Assembly (NCBI GenBank): GCA_021818505.1
Contig: JAKADX010000009.1
Span: 56,996 to 120,995 of the forward strand
DNA length: 64,000 bases
Direction: 5' to 3'
DNA from: Pseudomonadota bacterium
Lineage (GTDB): Bacteria; Pseudomonadota; Alphaproteobacteria; Acetobacterales; Acetobacteraceae
Of the stretch, positions 39,582 to 50,565 are shown piece after piece. Within the stretch, counting starts at the first letter, position 1. The number at the start of each line of letters is the position of its first letter. Under the pieces are notes generated by a model that was given only the letters and a program-made list of their open reading frames with translations, ran no database searches and had not been told where the DNA came from. A program made the position numbers and the translations under genes.

Positions 39582-40538
39582 ATGCCCCTGCCGCCGATCC
39601 TGCGACGACTGCGCCTGCCGGTGATCGGCGCGCCGCTGTTCATCGTCTCCAACCCCGACCTGGTGATCGCGCAGTGCAAGGCCGGGGTCGTCGGCAGCTT
39701 CCCGGCGCTGAACGCCCGGCCGGCGCCGATGCTGGAGGAATGGCTGAAGCGCATCATCGGCGAACTCGGCGAGCATGATGCGCGCCATCCCGACCGGCCG
39801 GCGGCGCCGTTCGCGGTCAACCAGATCGTGCACCGCTCCAACGAACGGCTCGCGCATGATCTGGAGGTGTGCGCGAAATATCGTGTACCGATCATGATCA
39901 CCTCGCTCGGCGCGCGCGAGGAGGTGAACCGCGCCGCGCACGACTACGGCGGCATCGTGCTGCATGACGTGATCAACGCGACCTTTGCCCGCAAGGCGAT
40001 CGAGAAGGGGGCCGACGGGCTGATCGCCGTCGCGGCGGGCGCCGGTGGACATGCCGGCACGATTTCACCCTTTGCGCTGGTGCAGGAAATCCGGGCGTTC
40101 TTCGACGGGCCGCTGGTGCTGTCGGGCGCGATCGCGACCGGCGGGGCGGTGCTTGCGGCACAGGCGATGGGCGCGGACCTCGCCTATATCGGCTCGGCCT
40201 TCATCGCGACCGAGGAGGCGAACGCGCAGCCCGAGCACAAGCGCATGATCGTCGAGGGTGGTTCAGGGGACGTCGTGTACACCGATTTCTTCAGCGGCGT
40301 ACTGGCGAATTTCCTGCGGGAAAGCGTGAAGCGTGCGGGTCTCGACCCCGACAACCTGCCGCGGGGCGACAAAAGCCAGATGAAGATCGGTGCGGATGAG
40401 GCGCGCGTCTGGCGCGACATCTGGAGTGCCGGCCAGGGCATCGGCGCGATCAAGGGCGTTGTGCCGGCAGCGGAACTGGTAGCGCGGCTGGCGGCGGAAT
40501 ATCGCGCGGCACGCATCCGGATCGGAGTTGCGGCATGA
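39582..40538 (+). CDS. Nitronate monooxygenase-like FMN enzyme
   Basis: This 318-residue TIM-barrel flavoprotein is of the nitronate monooxygenase/2-nitropropane dioxygenase type. Features are LRLPVIGAPLFIVSNPDLVI at the N-terminus, GADGLIAVAAGAGGHAGTIS with the conserved GAGGHAG, GPLVLSGAIATGGAVLAAQA and MGADLAYIGSAFIATEEA. Family members use FMN to oxidise nitronates, and some are enoyl reductases or quinone reductases. The ATG follows the previous stop by one base. A nitro compound is not implied by the other genes, so an alternative FMN-dependent oxidation or reduction in this pathway is possible. It overlaps the following SDR by 4 bases. Confidence 0.85.
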   Translation: MPLPPILRRLRLPVIGAPLFIVSNPDLVIAQCKAGVVGSFPALNARPAPMLEEWLKRIIGELGEHDARHPDRPAAPFAVNQIVHRSNERLAHDLEVCAKYRVPIMITSLGAREEVNRAAHDYGGIVLHDVINATFARKAIEKGADGLIAVAAGAGGHAGTISPFALVQEIRAFFDGPLVLSGAIATGGAVLAAQAMGADLAYIGSAFIATEEANAQPEHKRMIVEGGSGDVVYTDFFSGVLANFLRESVKRAGLDPDNLPRGDKSQMKIGADEARVWRDIWSAGQGIGAIKGVVPAAELVARLAAEYRAARIRIGVAA

Positions 40539-41290
40539 GCAGCGATATCGCGGGCAAAGTGGCGTGGGTCACGGGCGCATCATCTGGGCTGGGTCATCGT
40601 TTCGCACAGGTGCTGGCCGATGCCGGCGCGAAGGTGGCGCTGTCGGCGCGGCGCGTTGACCGGCTGGAGGCACTGGCGGGCGAAATCACGGCTGCGCGCG
40701 GGCGCGCACTGGTGGTGCCGCTCGACATGGCGGACGTGAAGGCGATAGGCGCAGCGGCGGCGCGTATCGAAGCGGAACTCGGCCCCATCGACATCCTGGT
40801 GAACAATGCCGGCCTGTCGCGCCAGTCGCGGCTGGAGACGTTCACAGAGGAGGATTACGACGCCGTGCTCGACGTCGATCTCAAGGGGCCTTTCTTCGCG
40901 GCCCAGGCGGCAGCACGACAGATGATCGCACACCGGCGCCAGGGACGGATCGTCAACATCGCGTCCGTCGCCGCATTTCGCGCGCTCGGCCATCAGGCGG
41001 CGTACAGCGTGGCGAAGGCCGGGCTGGTGTCGCTGACGCGCTGCCAGGCGCGTGAATGGGGCCGGCACGGCATCAACGCGAATGCGATCTGTCCCGGCTA
41101 TATCCGCACGGAGATGGGCGGGGATTTCTGGGAAACCGAGGGTGCCGCGAAGCTGATCGCCTCGCTGCCGCGCAGGCGCCTGGGCGAGCCGCGCGACCTG
41201 GACGGTCTGCTGCTGCTGCTGTGCTCGTTCGAGGCGTCGCGCTTCATCAACGGCGCGGCGATGGTAGCCGACGACGGATCGATGGTGTGA
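40535..41290 (+). CDS. Short-chain dehydrogenase/reductase
   Basis: This 251-residue classical SDR has the cofactor motif VTGASSGLGHRFAQVLADAG, NNAG in DILVNNAGLSRQ, the catalytic Ser in IVNIASVAAFRAL and the YSVAK pair in HQAAYSVAKAGLVS. NICPGYIRTEMG-type sequence follows (ANAICPGYIRTEM). It reversibly oxidises a secondary alcohol, often on a sugar, acyl-CoA or keto-acid. It is the last gene of the five-gene plus-strand operon, every junction of which overlaps or is one base apart. It converges with the Gfo/Idh gene with one base between stops. Confidence 0.88.
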   Translation: MSSDIAGKVAWVTGASSGLGHRFAQVLADAGAKVALSARRVDRLEALAGEITAARGRALVVPLDMADVKAIGAAAARIEAELGPIDILVNNAGLSRQSRLETFTEEDYDAVLDVDLKGPFFAAQAAARQMIAHRRQGRIVNIASVAAFRALGHQAAYSVAKAGLVSLTRCQAREWGRHGINANAICPGYIRTEMGGDFWETEGAAKLIASLPRRRLGEPRDLDGLLLLLCSFEASRFINGAAMVADDGSMV

Positions 41291-41291
41291 G

Positions 41292-42335
41292 CTACACGCT
41301 CTCCGCCCGACCGCTCGCGGCCGAGCGATAGAGCGCATCGAGAACCTCGACCGCGCGCATCCCGACCTCGCCCGGCGCCGCGTTCAGCGTGGGGCGGCCC
41401 AGACAGAGATCGACCAGCACGTCGAGCGGCGCGGTGCAGGTGTATTCGGTGTCCTGCTGCGTGATCGGCTCGATCACGTCGCGCCCGTCGCGGCGGCGCA
41501 GTTCGAGGCGGGCACGCTCGACGTCCAGCAGCAGCATCCCTTCCGACCCGAACAGCCGCATGTCGAGCTGAAAGCCGAGATGCTTCGGCACCGTTGCCGC
41601 GCCGGAGACAGTCGCAGTGGCACCATTGGTGAAGCGCAGCGCGGCCGCATCATAATAATCCACTCCGGTCGGCGATGGGACCGTGAGCGCGAACACCGAC
41701 CGTGGTTGCAGGTCGGCGATGCGGAAAAGCAGGCCGAGCGCGTGGACGAGCTGCCCCCAGCCATACCCGCCGGCGCGCACCGGATCGGCCCAGGTCGAGG
41801 GCGGCGGACGGAACATATGCCCGGCCGTCTCGCGCATGGGCTGGCCCGCGAACAGGTCCTCCAGCGGCGAGGCCATGTGCAGCATGACGTGTTCGACGCT
41901 GCCGATCGCGCCATCCGCGACCATGGTGCGTGCCTGCTCGGTCCAGGGTTTGAAGTTCCAGCCGTAGGGAACGAGAACGTCGCGCGCAGCCGCGCCCGCC
42001 CGCGCGACGATGTCGCGCGCATCGGCGGCCGAAGTGGCCAGCGGCTTTTCCACCAGCACGTGACAGCCGGCCGCGATCGCCGCGACGGCGTGGTCGTGAT
42101 GCAGCACGTGCGGCGAGGCAATGACGGCGCCGTCGATCGCCACCGTGGTCAGCATCTGCTGCGCGTCCTCGAACGCCTGCGGGATGCCGAAAGTGCGGCG
42201 CACGTGTTCCAGTTCGGCAGCACCCAGCCGGCTGACCGCGACGACCTCGCAATCCGGGTTCGCCAACAGGGCCGGCAGATGGTTCTGCACCGCCCACCAG
42301 CCGGCGCCGATCACGCCGATGCGTGCCTTGGCCAT
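41292..42335 (-). CDS. Gfo/Idh/MocA-family oxidoreductase
   Basis: This 347-residue sugar or cyclitol dehydrogenase family protein has the N-terminal Rossmann motif RIGVIGAGWWAVQNHLPALL and the catalytic Lys in HVLVEKPLATSAADARDIV. A C-terminal alpha/beta domain follows, with WADPVRAGGYGWGQLVHALG, where a His commonly takes part in catalysis. Members oxidise sugars, inositols or glycosides with NAD(P)+. I use the ATG at 42335 because the ORF-track start runs back into the neighbouring gene. It lies 10 bases after the amidohydrolase gene and is its operon partner. The pair could oxidise an aldose to a lactone and then open the ring. Confidence 0.87.
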   Translation of the reverse strand: MAKARIGVIGAGWWAVQNHLPALLANPDCEVVAVSRLGAAELEHVRRTFGIPQAFEDAQQMLTTVAIDGAVIASPHVLHHDHAVAAIAAGCHVLVEKPLATSAADARDIVARAGAAARDVLVPYGWNFKPWTEQARTMVADGAIGSVEHVMLHMASPLEDLFAGQPMRETAGHMFRPPPSTWADPVRAGGYGWGQLVHALGLLFRIADLQPRSVFALTVPSPTGVDYYDAAALRFTNGATATVSGAATVPKHLGFQLDMRLFGSEGMLLLDVERARLELRRRDGRDVIEPITQQDTEYTCTAPLDVLVDLCLGRPTLNAAPGEVGMRAVEVLDALYRSAASGRAESV

Positions 42336-42345
42336 CCGTGCGCCC

Positions 42346-43215
42346 CTAGATGCGGAACAGCCGTTCGGCGTTGCCGGCGAACATGGCACGCTGCTCCTCC
42401 TGCGTGAAACCCGCAATGATGGCGGCGTAGGCATCGATCAGGTCGGGATAAGAACTGAACATGCGATCCACGGGCCAGTTGGTGCCGAACACGACGCGAT
42501 CGGTGCCGAACGCATCGATGGCGCCGAGCACGTATGGGCGCAGGCTGTCCACCGTCCAGCGCGGATCGCGCATGCCGAGGCCGGAGATCTTCATCCACAC
42601 GCTCTCGACCCGGCCGAGTTCGCGCATCGCTTTGAGCCACGCCTGATAGTACTCAGGCGTCCGCTCCATCGGGATGGCGCAATGATCGATGCAGATCGGT
42701 GTCTCCGGCGACAGCGCCGCGAGCCGCGCGATCTGCGGAAACAGCGGAAAGCGCGTGTCGATGCAGGACACGAGGTTGTGCTTCGCCAGCAGCCTCCATC
42801 CAGCCTGCCACGCCGGATCGACCAGATAGTCGCCGCGCCCGAAATCGCGAATGCCGCGGACATTGGCGAACTGCATGTGCCGCGCGAGCACTTCGGCGGC
42901 GTCGGCGTCCTGCAGGTGGCACTCGGCGACGATGCCGTGTGGATAGCCGGTACGGTCGGCAAAGCCCTGTAACCACGCCGTTTCCTTCACCGGGTCGGCG
43001 ATGCCGAGTGCTGCCTGAACGTGGATCGCCTTTGGCACGTTGGAGAACCGGATTTCGGCCAGGTAGTCGTCGATCCAGTAGTGCACCGCCTTGATGGCGT
43101 CGATGTTGCCCAGAAATGGATGCACCGCGTCCCATTCCAGCCAGGAATAGCGCAGGTCCGGGCGCTTCAGGTCGTGCAGGTGGAAATGCGTATCGACGAA
43201 GGCGATGTCGGCCAC
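42346..43215 (-). CDS. TIM-barrel amidohydrolase/lactonase (COG3618 type)
   Basis: This 289-residue amidohydrolase-superfamily protein has the metal-binding HxH in [10 protein letters not shown], a further His in ICIDHCAIP and a strand-8 segment [17 protein letters not shown]. Characterised relatives include L-fucono- and L-rhamnono-lactonases and 2-pyrone-4,6-dicarboxylate lactonase. Strand 8 more often has Asp in a GSDWP-type context; the GTNWP seen here occurs in some relatives. The gene is first in a two-gene minus-strand unit with a Gfo/Idh dehydrogenase. It is divergent from a complete sugar ABC importer (174-base gap), which suits a lactone-hydrolysis step in use of the imported sugar. 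Confidence 0.82.
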   Translation of the reverse strand: MADIAFVDTHFHLHDLKRPDLRYSWLEWDAVHPFLGNIDAIKAVHYWIDDYLAEIRFSNVPKAIHVQAALGIADPVKETAWLQGFADRTGYPHGIVAECHLQDADAAEVLARHMQFANVRGIRDFGRGDYLVDPAWQAGWRLLAKHNLVSCIDTRFPLFPQIARLAALSPETPICIDHCAIPMERTPEYYQAWLKAMRELGRVESVWMKISGLGMRDPRWTVDSLRPYVLGAIDAFGTDRVVFGTNWPVDRMFSSYPDLIDAYAAIIAGFTQEEQRAMFAGNAERLFRI

Positions 43216-43389
43216 GCGCCCCTCCCTCGGCTGCCGGCTGCGCCGCCGACGGTAGGCGCGCGGCCTCGCCGCTTCAAGACACGGCGGCGGAAGTGGATAG
43301 TCAGCCTGCAGCGGTTCGGTTATAAATTGAGGAACAAATCAAGGGGGTGGCCGGCGCCGCCCCACCGGGACGGGACGAGGAAACGCAGG
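43216..43389. promoter_or_regulatory. Divergent control region of amidohydrolase unit and sugar ABC importer
   Basis: This 174-base gap separates two oppositely directed units. Most of it is GC-rich, but around 43318-43343 the sequence GGTTATAAATTGAGGAACAAA is unusually AT-rich and contains a TATAAAT-like -10 element pointing to the importer. A short palindrome CTGCAG lies just upstream at about 43308. No convincing -35 box or long operator is visible, and there is no regulator gene adjacent. Confidence 0.3.
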
Positions 43390-44945
<1,556 letters not shown>

Positions 44946-44949
<4 letters not shown>

Positions 44950-45992
44950 CCTGGTTGCGGCGCCGCATCCGGCCGGAGCAGATCAGAGAATTCAGCCTGC
45001 TGCTGCTGATCGTTGTCGCCGTGCTGATCTTCGGTTCGGCGATCGACAACTACTACACCTCGCGCACCTTCAACCGCATTGCTTCCAGCGTGATGATCAT
45101 TACCGTCGTGGCCGTCGGGCAGACGCTGGTGGTGCTGACACGCAACATCGACCTGTCGGTGGGGTCGATCGTCGGCTGCACCGCGTATGTCGCCGGTGTG
45201 CGCATCGCGGCCGACAACGGGCTGCCGGCCATCGTGCCAGTACTGATCGCGGTGGCATTGGGTGCCGCGATGGGCGCGATCAACGGTGTGTTGGTGGCAT
45301 GGGGGCGCGTACCCTCGATCATCGTGACGCTCGGTACGCTTGCCATCTTCCGAGGGCTGCTGGTCGATTACTCCGGGGCGCGCACGGTGACCACCGACAG
45401 TTTGCCGCCGTGGCTGGTGGACCTGCCCCGACTCGACCTGTTCACGCTCGCAGGCTTGCACGTGAAGGTCATGGTGGCGCTGGCGCTGGCGATCGTGATC
45501 GCGTTCCAGCTTGCCACCAGCTATCTGACATTCGCGCGGCAGTTCTATGCGCTCGGTTCCAATCCCGACGCGGCGGATCTGATCGGTCTGCCGACGCGGC
45601 GGATCGTGCTGACAGCCTTCGTGTTGTCCGGCGCGCTCTCCGGTCTTGCGGGGTTCATGACGCTGGCGCGGTTCGGCAACATTACCGTCGAAGCGGGTCG
45701 AGGGCTGGAGCTGGAAGTAGTGGCGGCCGCAGTGGTCGGCGGCGTCAATATCTTCGGTGGCTCCGGCACCGTGATCGGCGCGATGCTCGGGGGCGTGATG
45801 ATCGGCACGCTGGAGCAAAGTCTGCTGCGCCTGCAGATCAACGAGTTCTGGCGTGACGCTGTGATGGGTCTCTTGATCCTGCTCGCGGTAGCGAGCGATG
45901 CCGTGATTCTCAAGCGTCTGCGGGCGCTCTGGGCGCGGGCCGACCTCGAGATGATCGCGAGGTCGGCGCCGCGGACCGGGGAGGCGCCATGA
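44946..45992 (+). CDS. Sugar ABC transporter permease 1
   Basis: This 348-residue inner-membrane permease has about eight to ten hydrophobic segments. The family hallmarks are [34 protein letters not shown] and [20 protein letters not shown] with the following [20 protein letters not shown]. These belong to the CUT2 (ribose/rhamnose) permease family. It overlaps both the ATPase gene and the second permease gene by ATGA. Two different permease subunits in tandem are typical for rhamnose-like importers, where they form a heterodimer. Confidence 0.92.
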
Positions 45993-46960
45993 TCGCCGCC
46001 GCGTTCGCCCGGCTGCGCGGATGGGAGGGGCTGCTGCTGGCGTTGCTGGTGGTGATCGTCGTCGTCAACATGGCGCATTCGCCTTACTATCTGGGCGTCG
46101 GCAACATCATCAACCTGTTCCAGCTTGAGATCGAGAAGATCATCGTGGCGCTGATGATGACGCTGATCATCATCAATGGTGAGATCGACCTTTCGGTCGC
46201 ATCGGTGATGGGCATGTCCGCCTGCGTTATGGCCTGGTCGTTCCGCGCCGGCGTGCCGCTGCCCTGGGCGATGCTGGCGGCGATGGCGTCCGGCGTCGCC
46301 GCCGGCCTGATCAACGGATTCTGGATCGCCTATGTCGGCCTGCCGTCGCTCGCGGTGACGCTGGCCGGGCTGATCGGCTATCGCGGCGTCGCGCGCATCC
46401 TCGTCCAGGACCGTGCCATCGGTGACTATCCCGGTTGGTTCAACGCGCTCGGCCAGCAGGGACTGGTCGGGCCGCTGACGCTCTCGATCATCATCTTCCT
46501 GGCGATGTTTGCGGTCCTCGGGCTCGTTCTGCATGGCGCCGCGCTGGGGCGGCTCGTCTATGTCATCGGCAACAATTTACAGGCGGCGCGCTATTCCGGT
46601 GTGCGCGTGCGCCGCGTGAAGATGACGCTGTTCGTCGCTTCGGCCGTGGTCGCCGCGCTTGCCGGATTGCTCTACGCCGCACGGCTCGGTTCGGTACGCG
46701 GCGACATGGCGCAGGGCTTCGAGCTCGACATCATCACCATCGTCTTGCTCGGCGGCGTCAGTATCTTCGGCGGTTCGGGCAATCTCCTCGGGGTCGGCCT
46801 GTCGATCCTGGTGATCCTGAACCTCCGCAACGGCATGGGTCTGGCCGACATCACCGGCAACACCCAGACGAGCGTGATCGGAGCCCTGCTGATCCTGTCG
46901 GTACTGGCTCCGAACATCGCGCAGGCGATCCACATCAGATGGAAAGGGAGGGAGACATGA
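45989..46960 (+). CDS. Sugar ABC transporter permease 2
   Basis: This 323-residue paralogue of the preceding permease has [20 protein letters not shown] in the early membrane segments, [20 protein letters not shown], and the C-terminal [20 protein letters not shown] with [19 protein letters not shown]. It would pair with permease 1 in the channel. Its start overlaps the permease 1 stop by 4 bases, and its stop overlaps the binding-protein start. Sequence divergence between the two is large, which argues for a fixed heterodimer and not a recent duplication. Confidence 0.92.
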   Translation: MIAAAFARLRGWEGLLLALLVVIVVVNMAHSPYYLGVGNIINLFQLEIEKIIVALMMTLIIINGEIDLSVASVMGMSACVMAWSFRAGVPLPWAMLAAMASGVAAGLINGFWIAYVGLPSLAVTLAGLIGYRGVARILVQDRAIGDYPGWFNALGQQGLVGPLTLSIIIFLAMFAVLGLVLHGAALGRLVYVIGNNLQAARYSGVRVRRVKMTLFVASAVVAALAGLLYAARLGSVRGDMAQGFELDIITIVLLGGVSIFGGSGNLLGVGLSILVILNLRNGMGLADITGNTQTSVIGALLILSVLAPNIAQAIHIRWKGRET

Positions 46961-47997
46961 GGGAATATGTGCTGGCCGGCGCGGCGCTGCTAGCCGTCGG
47001 GATGCTGTCGCCGGGTGCGCACGCGCAGGTGAAGGCGACGCCCGGCAAGGCGGAGAACATGGTGCTGCTGCCGAAGTTCCTCGGCATCCTGCCGTTCGAT
47101 CAGGCGCATCGTGGGGCGGAGGAGGCAGCGGCGGAGCTGAAAAATCCCGCGAAGCTGCAATATCTCGGCCCGACGCCGGAGAACAGCGTCGCCGGTCAGA
47201 TCGAGATCGTGACTAACGCGACCACTCAGGGCGTGAACGCGATCATGATCTCCAACAACTCCGGCGACCAGATCGTGCCTGCGGCCAAAAAGGCCCAGGC
47301 GGCTGGCATCAAGGTGGTGACATGGGATTCGCCGATCCCGTCGGCGGAGGGCGAGGACGTGTTCGTCGCCCAGGTCGATTTTACCCAGACCGGTCGTGTG
47401 ATGGCCGACATGGCGCTGAAGATCATGGGGCCGGAGGGGGGCAAGTTCGCGATCCTGTCGGCTTCGCCGGATGCCGCCAACCAGAATGCCTGGATTGCCG
47501 CGATGCAGGAGGCACTCAAGGACCCGAAATATGCTAAGCTGCAGCAGGTCGGCATCGTCTACGGCAACGACCAATCGGAACTGAGCTACAACCAGGCGCT
47601 GGCGCTGGTGGATAAGTATCCTGGGATCAAGCTGATCATGGCCCCGACCTCCGTCGGTATCGTCGCCGCGGCCAAGGCGATGCAGGATGAGGGGCTGTGC
47701 AACAAGGTAAAGGTCAGCGGTCTCGGCGTGCCGAAGGAGATGCTGGCCTACACCAAGAACGGCTGTGCGCCGGAATTCGCGCTGTGGAGTTTCGTCGATC
47801 TCGGCTATCTCACCTACTACACCGCCTACATGCTCGCGACCGGCGAGATCAAGGCGGAGCCGGGGCAGAGCTTCACCGCCGGACGGCTGGGCAACTACAC
47901 AATCACCAAGGACCCGACGCGCAAGGCGGGGTTGCGCGTGCTGATGGGACCATTCTCGATCTACGACGCGAGCAACGTCGAAGCGGCGGCGAAGTAG
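46957..47997 (+). CDS. Sugar ABC transporter substrate-binding protein
   Basis: This 346-residue periplasmic binding protein of the ribose-binding (Peripla_BP_4) type starts with a signal peptide, [20 protein letters not shown], cleaved near AHAQ. The mature domain has [60 protein letters not shown] and [20 protein letters not shown]. This resembles RhaS-like proteins. A GGGAGGGAG ribosome-binding site lies just before the ATG, inside permease 2, and could raise its translation above the other subunits. It is the last gene of the four-gene importer. The next gene converges 19 bases downstream. Confidence 0.92.
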   Translation: MREYVLAGAALLAVGMLSPGAHAQVKATPGKAENMVLLPKFLGILPFDQAHRGAEEAAAELKNPAKLQYLGPTPENSVAGQIEIVTNATTQGVNAIMISNNSGDQIVPAAKKAQAAGIKVVTWDSPIPSAEGEDVFVAQVDFTQTGRVMADMALKIMGPEGGKFAILSASPDAANQNAWIAAMQEALKDPKYAKLQQVGIVYGNDQSELSYNQALALVDKYPGIKLIMAPTSVGIVAAAKAMQDEGLCNKVKVSGLGVPKEMLAYTKNGCAPEFALWSFVDLGYLTYYTAYMLATGEIKAEPGQSFTAGRLGNYTITKDPTRKAGLRVLMGPFSIYDASNVEAAAK

Positions 47998-48016
47998 CGC
48001 GCGCTGGCGGAGGGTA

Positions 48017-49549
48017 TCATGCCTCCGCCGGCTCCGTTTGAAAGCGGAAGGCGGCGGACAGTACCGCCGCTTCCTCCAGGCCCGCATTCTCCGCCAGCAG
48101 GCGCTGCTGGCCGCGGGCGAGCACCATCACCCGCGTGGCCAACGCCAGCACTTCCGGCAGCTCGGAGGATGCGAAGATGACTGCCATCCCGTCCGCGGCC
48201 AGCTCGCCGATGGTGGTATAGATTTCAGCCTTGGTCGCGATATCGACACCGCGCGTCGGCTCGTCGAGCAGCAACAGGCGCGGTGCTACCGCCAGGCAGC
48301 GCCCCAGCACGACCTTCTGCTGATTGCCGCCGGAGAGCGTGCGCAGACGCTGGCGTGGACTGCTGGCGCGCACCGCCAGACGCCGCAGCAGCGGTGCCGC
48401 CGCGCGCTGCTCGCGCGTCAGGCGCAGCCAGGCAGGCATGGTGCGGCGCCAACTCAACAGCATGTTTTCCAGCAGCGACAGGTTCGGCAGGATGCCGGCG
48501 GCCTTGCGATCCTCCGGCAGGAAGGCGATGCGGCGTGCCCACGCCTCGCCCGGGCTGCCCGGCAGCCCGCCGCCGTCGAACAGCCTCACGGTTCCGCCGC
48601 CCGGGCGGCGAAGGCCCGCCAGCAGCTCCAGCAACTCGCTGCGGCCGGCCCCGACAAGCCCGAACACGCCGATGATCTCGCCCGCCCGCACGGTGAGTTC
48701 GATGGGACCGAGCCAGCCGCGATCCCGCAGCGCGGTGGCGGCCAACACGACGTCCGTGCTGGGTTGCGGGCGAGCTGAAGGCGCGACGAGGCCGCCGCGG
48801 CCGGTCATGTCGGCAATCACCGCCTCGCGTCTTGACGTCGCTGCCGGACGGTCGCTCACCAGCCGCCCGTCGCGCAGCACGGCGATCCGATCGGCGACTG
48901 CGAACACCTCCTCCAGCCGATGGCTGATGAACACGATCGCCACATCGCGAGCAGCCAGGCGGCGCATGACGGCGAACAGCGCATCAGCCTCGAACGGCGT
49001 GAGCGAGGACGTCGGTTCATCAAGGATCAGGACGCGCAGATCGCCGGTCAGCGACTTCGCGATCTCAACGAACTGCTGATCCGCCGTGCCCAATCGGCCG
49101 GCGCGCAACTCCGGACGGACGTGCTGCGCGCCCAGTTCGGCCAGCCGCGCAGCTGCGTCGGCGCGCATCGCCGCTCGATCGACGAAGCCGGTGCGGCGCG
49201 CGCAGTAATCGCCGAGCCGGATGTTCTCCGCGACCGACAGGCTGCGGATCACCGAGAGTTCCTGATGCACGAACGCGATTCCGGCCTGCATCGCGTGGCG
49301 TGGCCCACCCCAGTGCCGCTCGGTCCCGTCGAGCCGAATGCTGCCGCCATCGGCGCGCAGCGCGCCGCAGATGATGTTCAGCAGCGTGCTTTTGCCCGCG
49401 CCGTTCTCGCCCACCAGCGCAAGCACCTCTCCAGCGGCGAGATCGAGGTCGATGCCGTGCAGCACCGCCGTGCCGCCGAACGCCTTGCGGATGCCACGCA
49501 CCGAGAGGACCGGCGCGCGCGTGCGCGCGCCGGCCTGCATCCCGGTCAC
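48017..49549 (-). CDS. Sugar ABC transporter ATPase of the nine-gene operon
   Basis: This 510-residue CUT2-type ATPase has [40 protein letters not shown] and VLILDEPTSSLTPFEADALF in domain 1. Domain 2 has [40 protein letters not shown] and LLLLDEPTRGVDIATKAEIY. Translation starts at GTG 49549, which overlaps the binding-protein stop (GTGA). It is the last gene of a nine-gene minus-strand unit that starts near 57517. It is clearly different in sequence from the plus-strand ATPase at 43390, so the two importers are separate systems and not a duplication. Confidence 0.92.
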   Translation of the reverse strand: MTGMQAGARTRAPVLSVRGIRKAFGGTAVLHGIDLDLAAGEVLALVGENGAGKSTLLNIICGALRADGGSIRLDGTERHWGGPRHAMQAGIAFVHQELSVIRSLSVAENIRLGDYCARRTGFVDRAAMRADAAARLAELGAQHVRPELRAGRLGTADQQFVEIAKSLTGDLRVLILDEPTSSLTPFEADALFAVMRRLAARDVAIVFISHRLEEVFAVADRIAVLRDGRLVSDRPAATSRREAVIADMTGRGGLVAPSARPQPSTDVVLAATALRDRGWLGPIELTVRAGEIIGVFGLVGAGRSELLELLAGLRRPGGGTVRLFDGGGLPGSPGEAWARRIAFLPEDRKAAGILPNLSLLENMLLSWRRTMPAWLRLTREQRAAAPLLRRLAVRASSPRQRLRTLSGGNQQKVVLGRCLAVAPRLLLLDEPTRGVDIATKAEIYTTIGELAADGMAVIFASSELPEVLALATRVMVLARGQQRLLAENAGLEEAAVLSAAFRFQTEPAEA

Positions 49550-50553
49550 ACGCGCGCCGTCGCCAGTTTGCCGTAATAGACCGGCGAAGGAATCGGGATG
49601 TCCGACGGGTATTGCGCCTTGAAGCCCAGGATGTTGTGCAGGATCACAAGGCTGTCGAAGGACTGCCGCGCCGGCGCCTGGTCGATCAGTGCGAGGATCT
49701 CGCCGCCTTCCTTGTATTTCTGTTTCTCCGGCAGATTATCGTAGCCGACGACGCCGACGCGGCCAGTGGCCTTGGCGTCCCGCACCGCCTTCGCCGCCGC
49801 CTCCGACCCGCCGGCGGTGACGTAGATCAGCTTCAGATCGGGATTCGCCGTCATCGCGTCGGTCGCCTGCCCGTATGCCGTCGCGTCGTCGTCCTTGCAC
49901 TCGAAGGGGCCGAGGATGACGATCTTCGGATAGTCCTTCTTCAGATAATCGAGAGCGCCATTCATGCGCTGGTTATGCTGCGCGGCCCCGAGATAGCCGG
50001 TGATGACCGCGATCTTGCCTTCACCGCCGAGTTGCTTGGCGATGAATTCGCCGGCCTTGTGCCCGGCGTCGTATGCTTTCGTGCCCATGCCCACAGTGCG
50101 TTTGGAGCGTGCGGCGGAATCGGCGATGAAGGCGACGAAAGGCACACCAGCCGCCACCGCCTCGTTCACCTTTGCCACCGTGCCGTCGAAAATCGGGATG
50201 GTGGCGATGCCGTCGTACTGCTTCGCCAGCGCGCCATCGATGCCGGCCACAATCGCCTCGGCGGTCAGCGCGGTGCCGAGCTGGATGTATTCGACCGTCG
50301 TGTTCAGCGGCTTCAGATACCGCGTGCCGGCGGCGATTCCCGTGTCCACGGCCTCCCAGAACGAGGAGCCCTGGAAGCTCAGCATCGCGAGCCGCAATGG
50401 TTTCGGTGCCTTGCCCATGGCCTGCACCGTTCCACCGAATGCTGAGACTTCCGCCGGCAGCGGGACGGCTTCCGCGCGCGCCAGATGCGGCGCCAGAACC
50501 GTGCCGGCAGCCGTGCCCAGCAAAAGCCGGCGCGTGATGTTGAATCGCGACAT
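49546..50553 (-). CDS. Sugar ABC transporter substrate-binding protein of the nine-gene operon
   Basis: This 335-residue periplasmic ribose-type binding protein has a signal peptide with twin arginines, MSRFNITRRLLLGTAAGTVL, possibly a Tat signal, cleaved near LARAEA. The mature fold has LRLAMLSFQGSSFWEAVDTG, KQYDGIATIPIFDGTVAKVN, GEGKIAVITGYLGAAQHNQR and LKLIYVTAGGSEAAAKAVRD, standard for pentose/hexose/inositol binders. It lies between the permease (12-base gap) and the ATPase (4-base overlap). The ligand is unknown; the adjacent dehydrogenase and isomerase genes suggest a neutral sugar, glycoside or cyclitol. Confidence 0.9.
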   Translation of the reverse strand: MSRFNITRRLLLGTAAGTVLAPHLARAEAVPLPAEVSAFGGTVQAMGKAPKPLRLAMLSFQGSSFWEAVDTGIAAGTRYLKPLNTTVEYIQLGTALTAEAIVAGIDGALAKQYDGIATIPIFDGTVAKVNEAVAAGVPFVAFIADSAARSKRTVGMGTKAYDAGHKAGEFIAKQLGGEGKIAVITGYLGAAQHNQRMNGALDYLKKDYPKIVILGPFECKDDDATAYGQATDAMTANPDLKLIYVTAGGSEAAAKAVRDAKATGRVGVVGYDNLPEKQKYKEGGEILALIDQAPARQSFDSLVILHNILGFKAQYPSDIPIPSPVYYGKLATARV

Positions 50554-50565
50554 TGTTTCCCCTCC

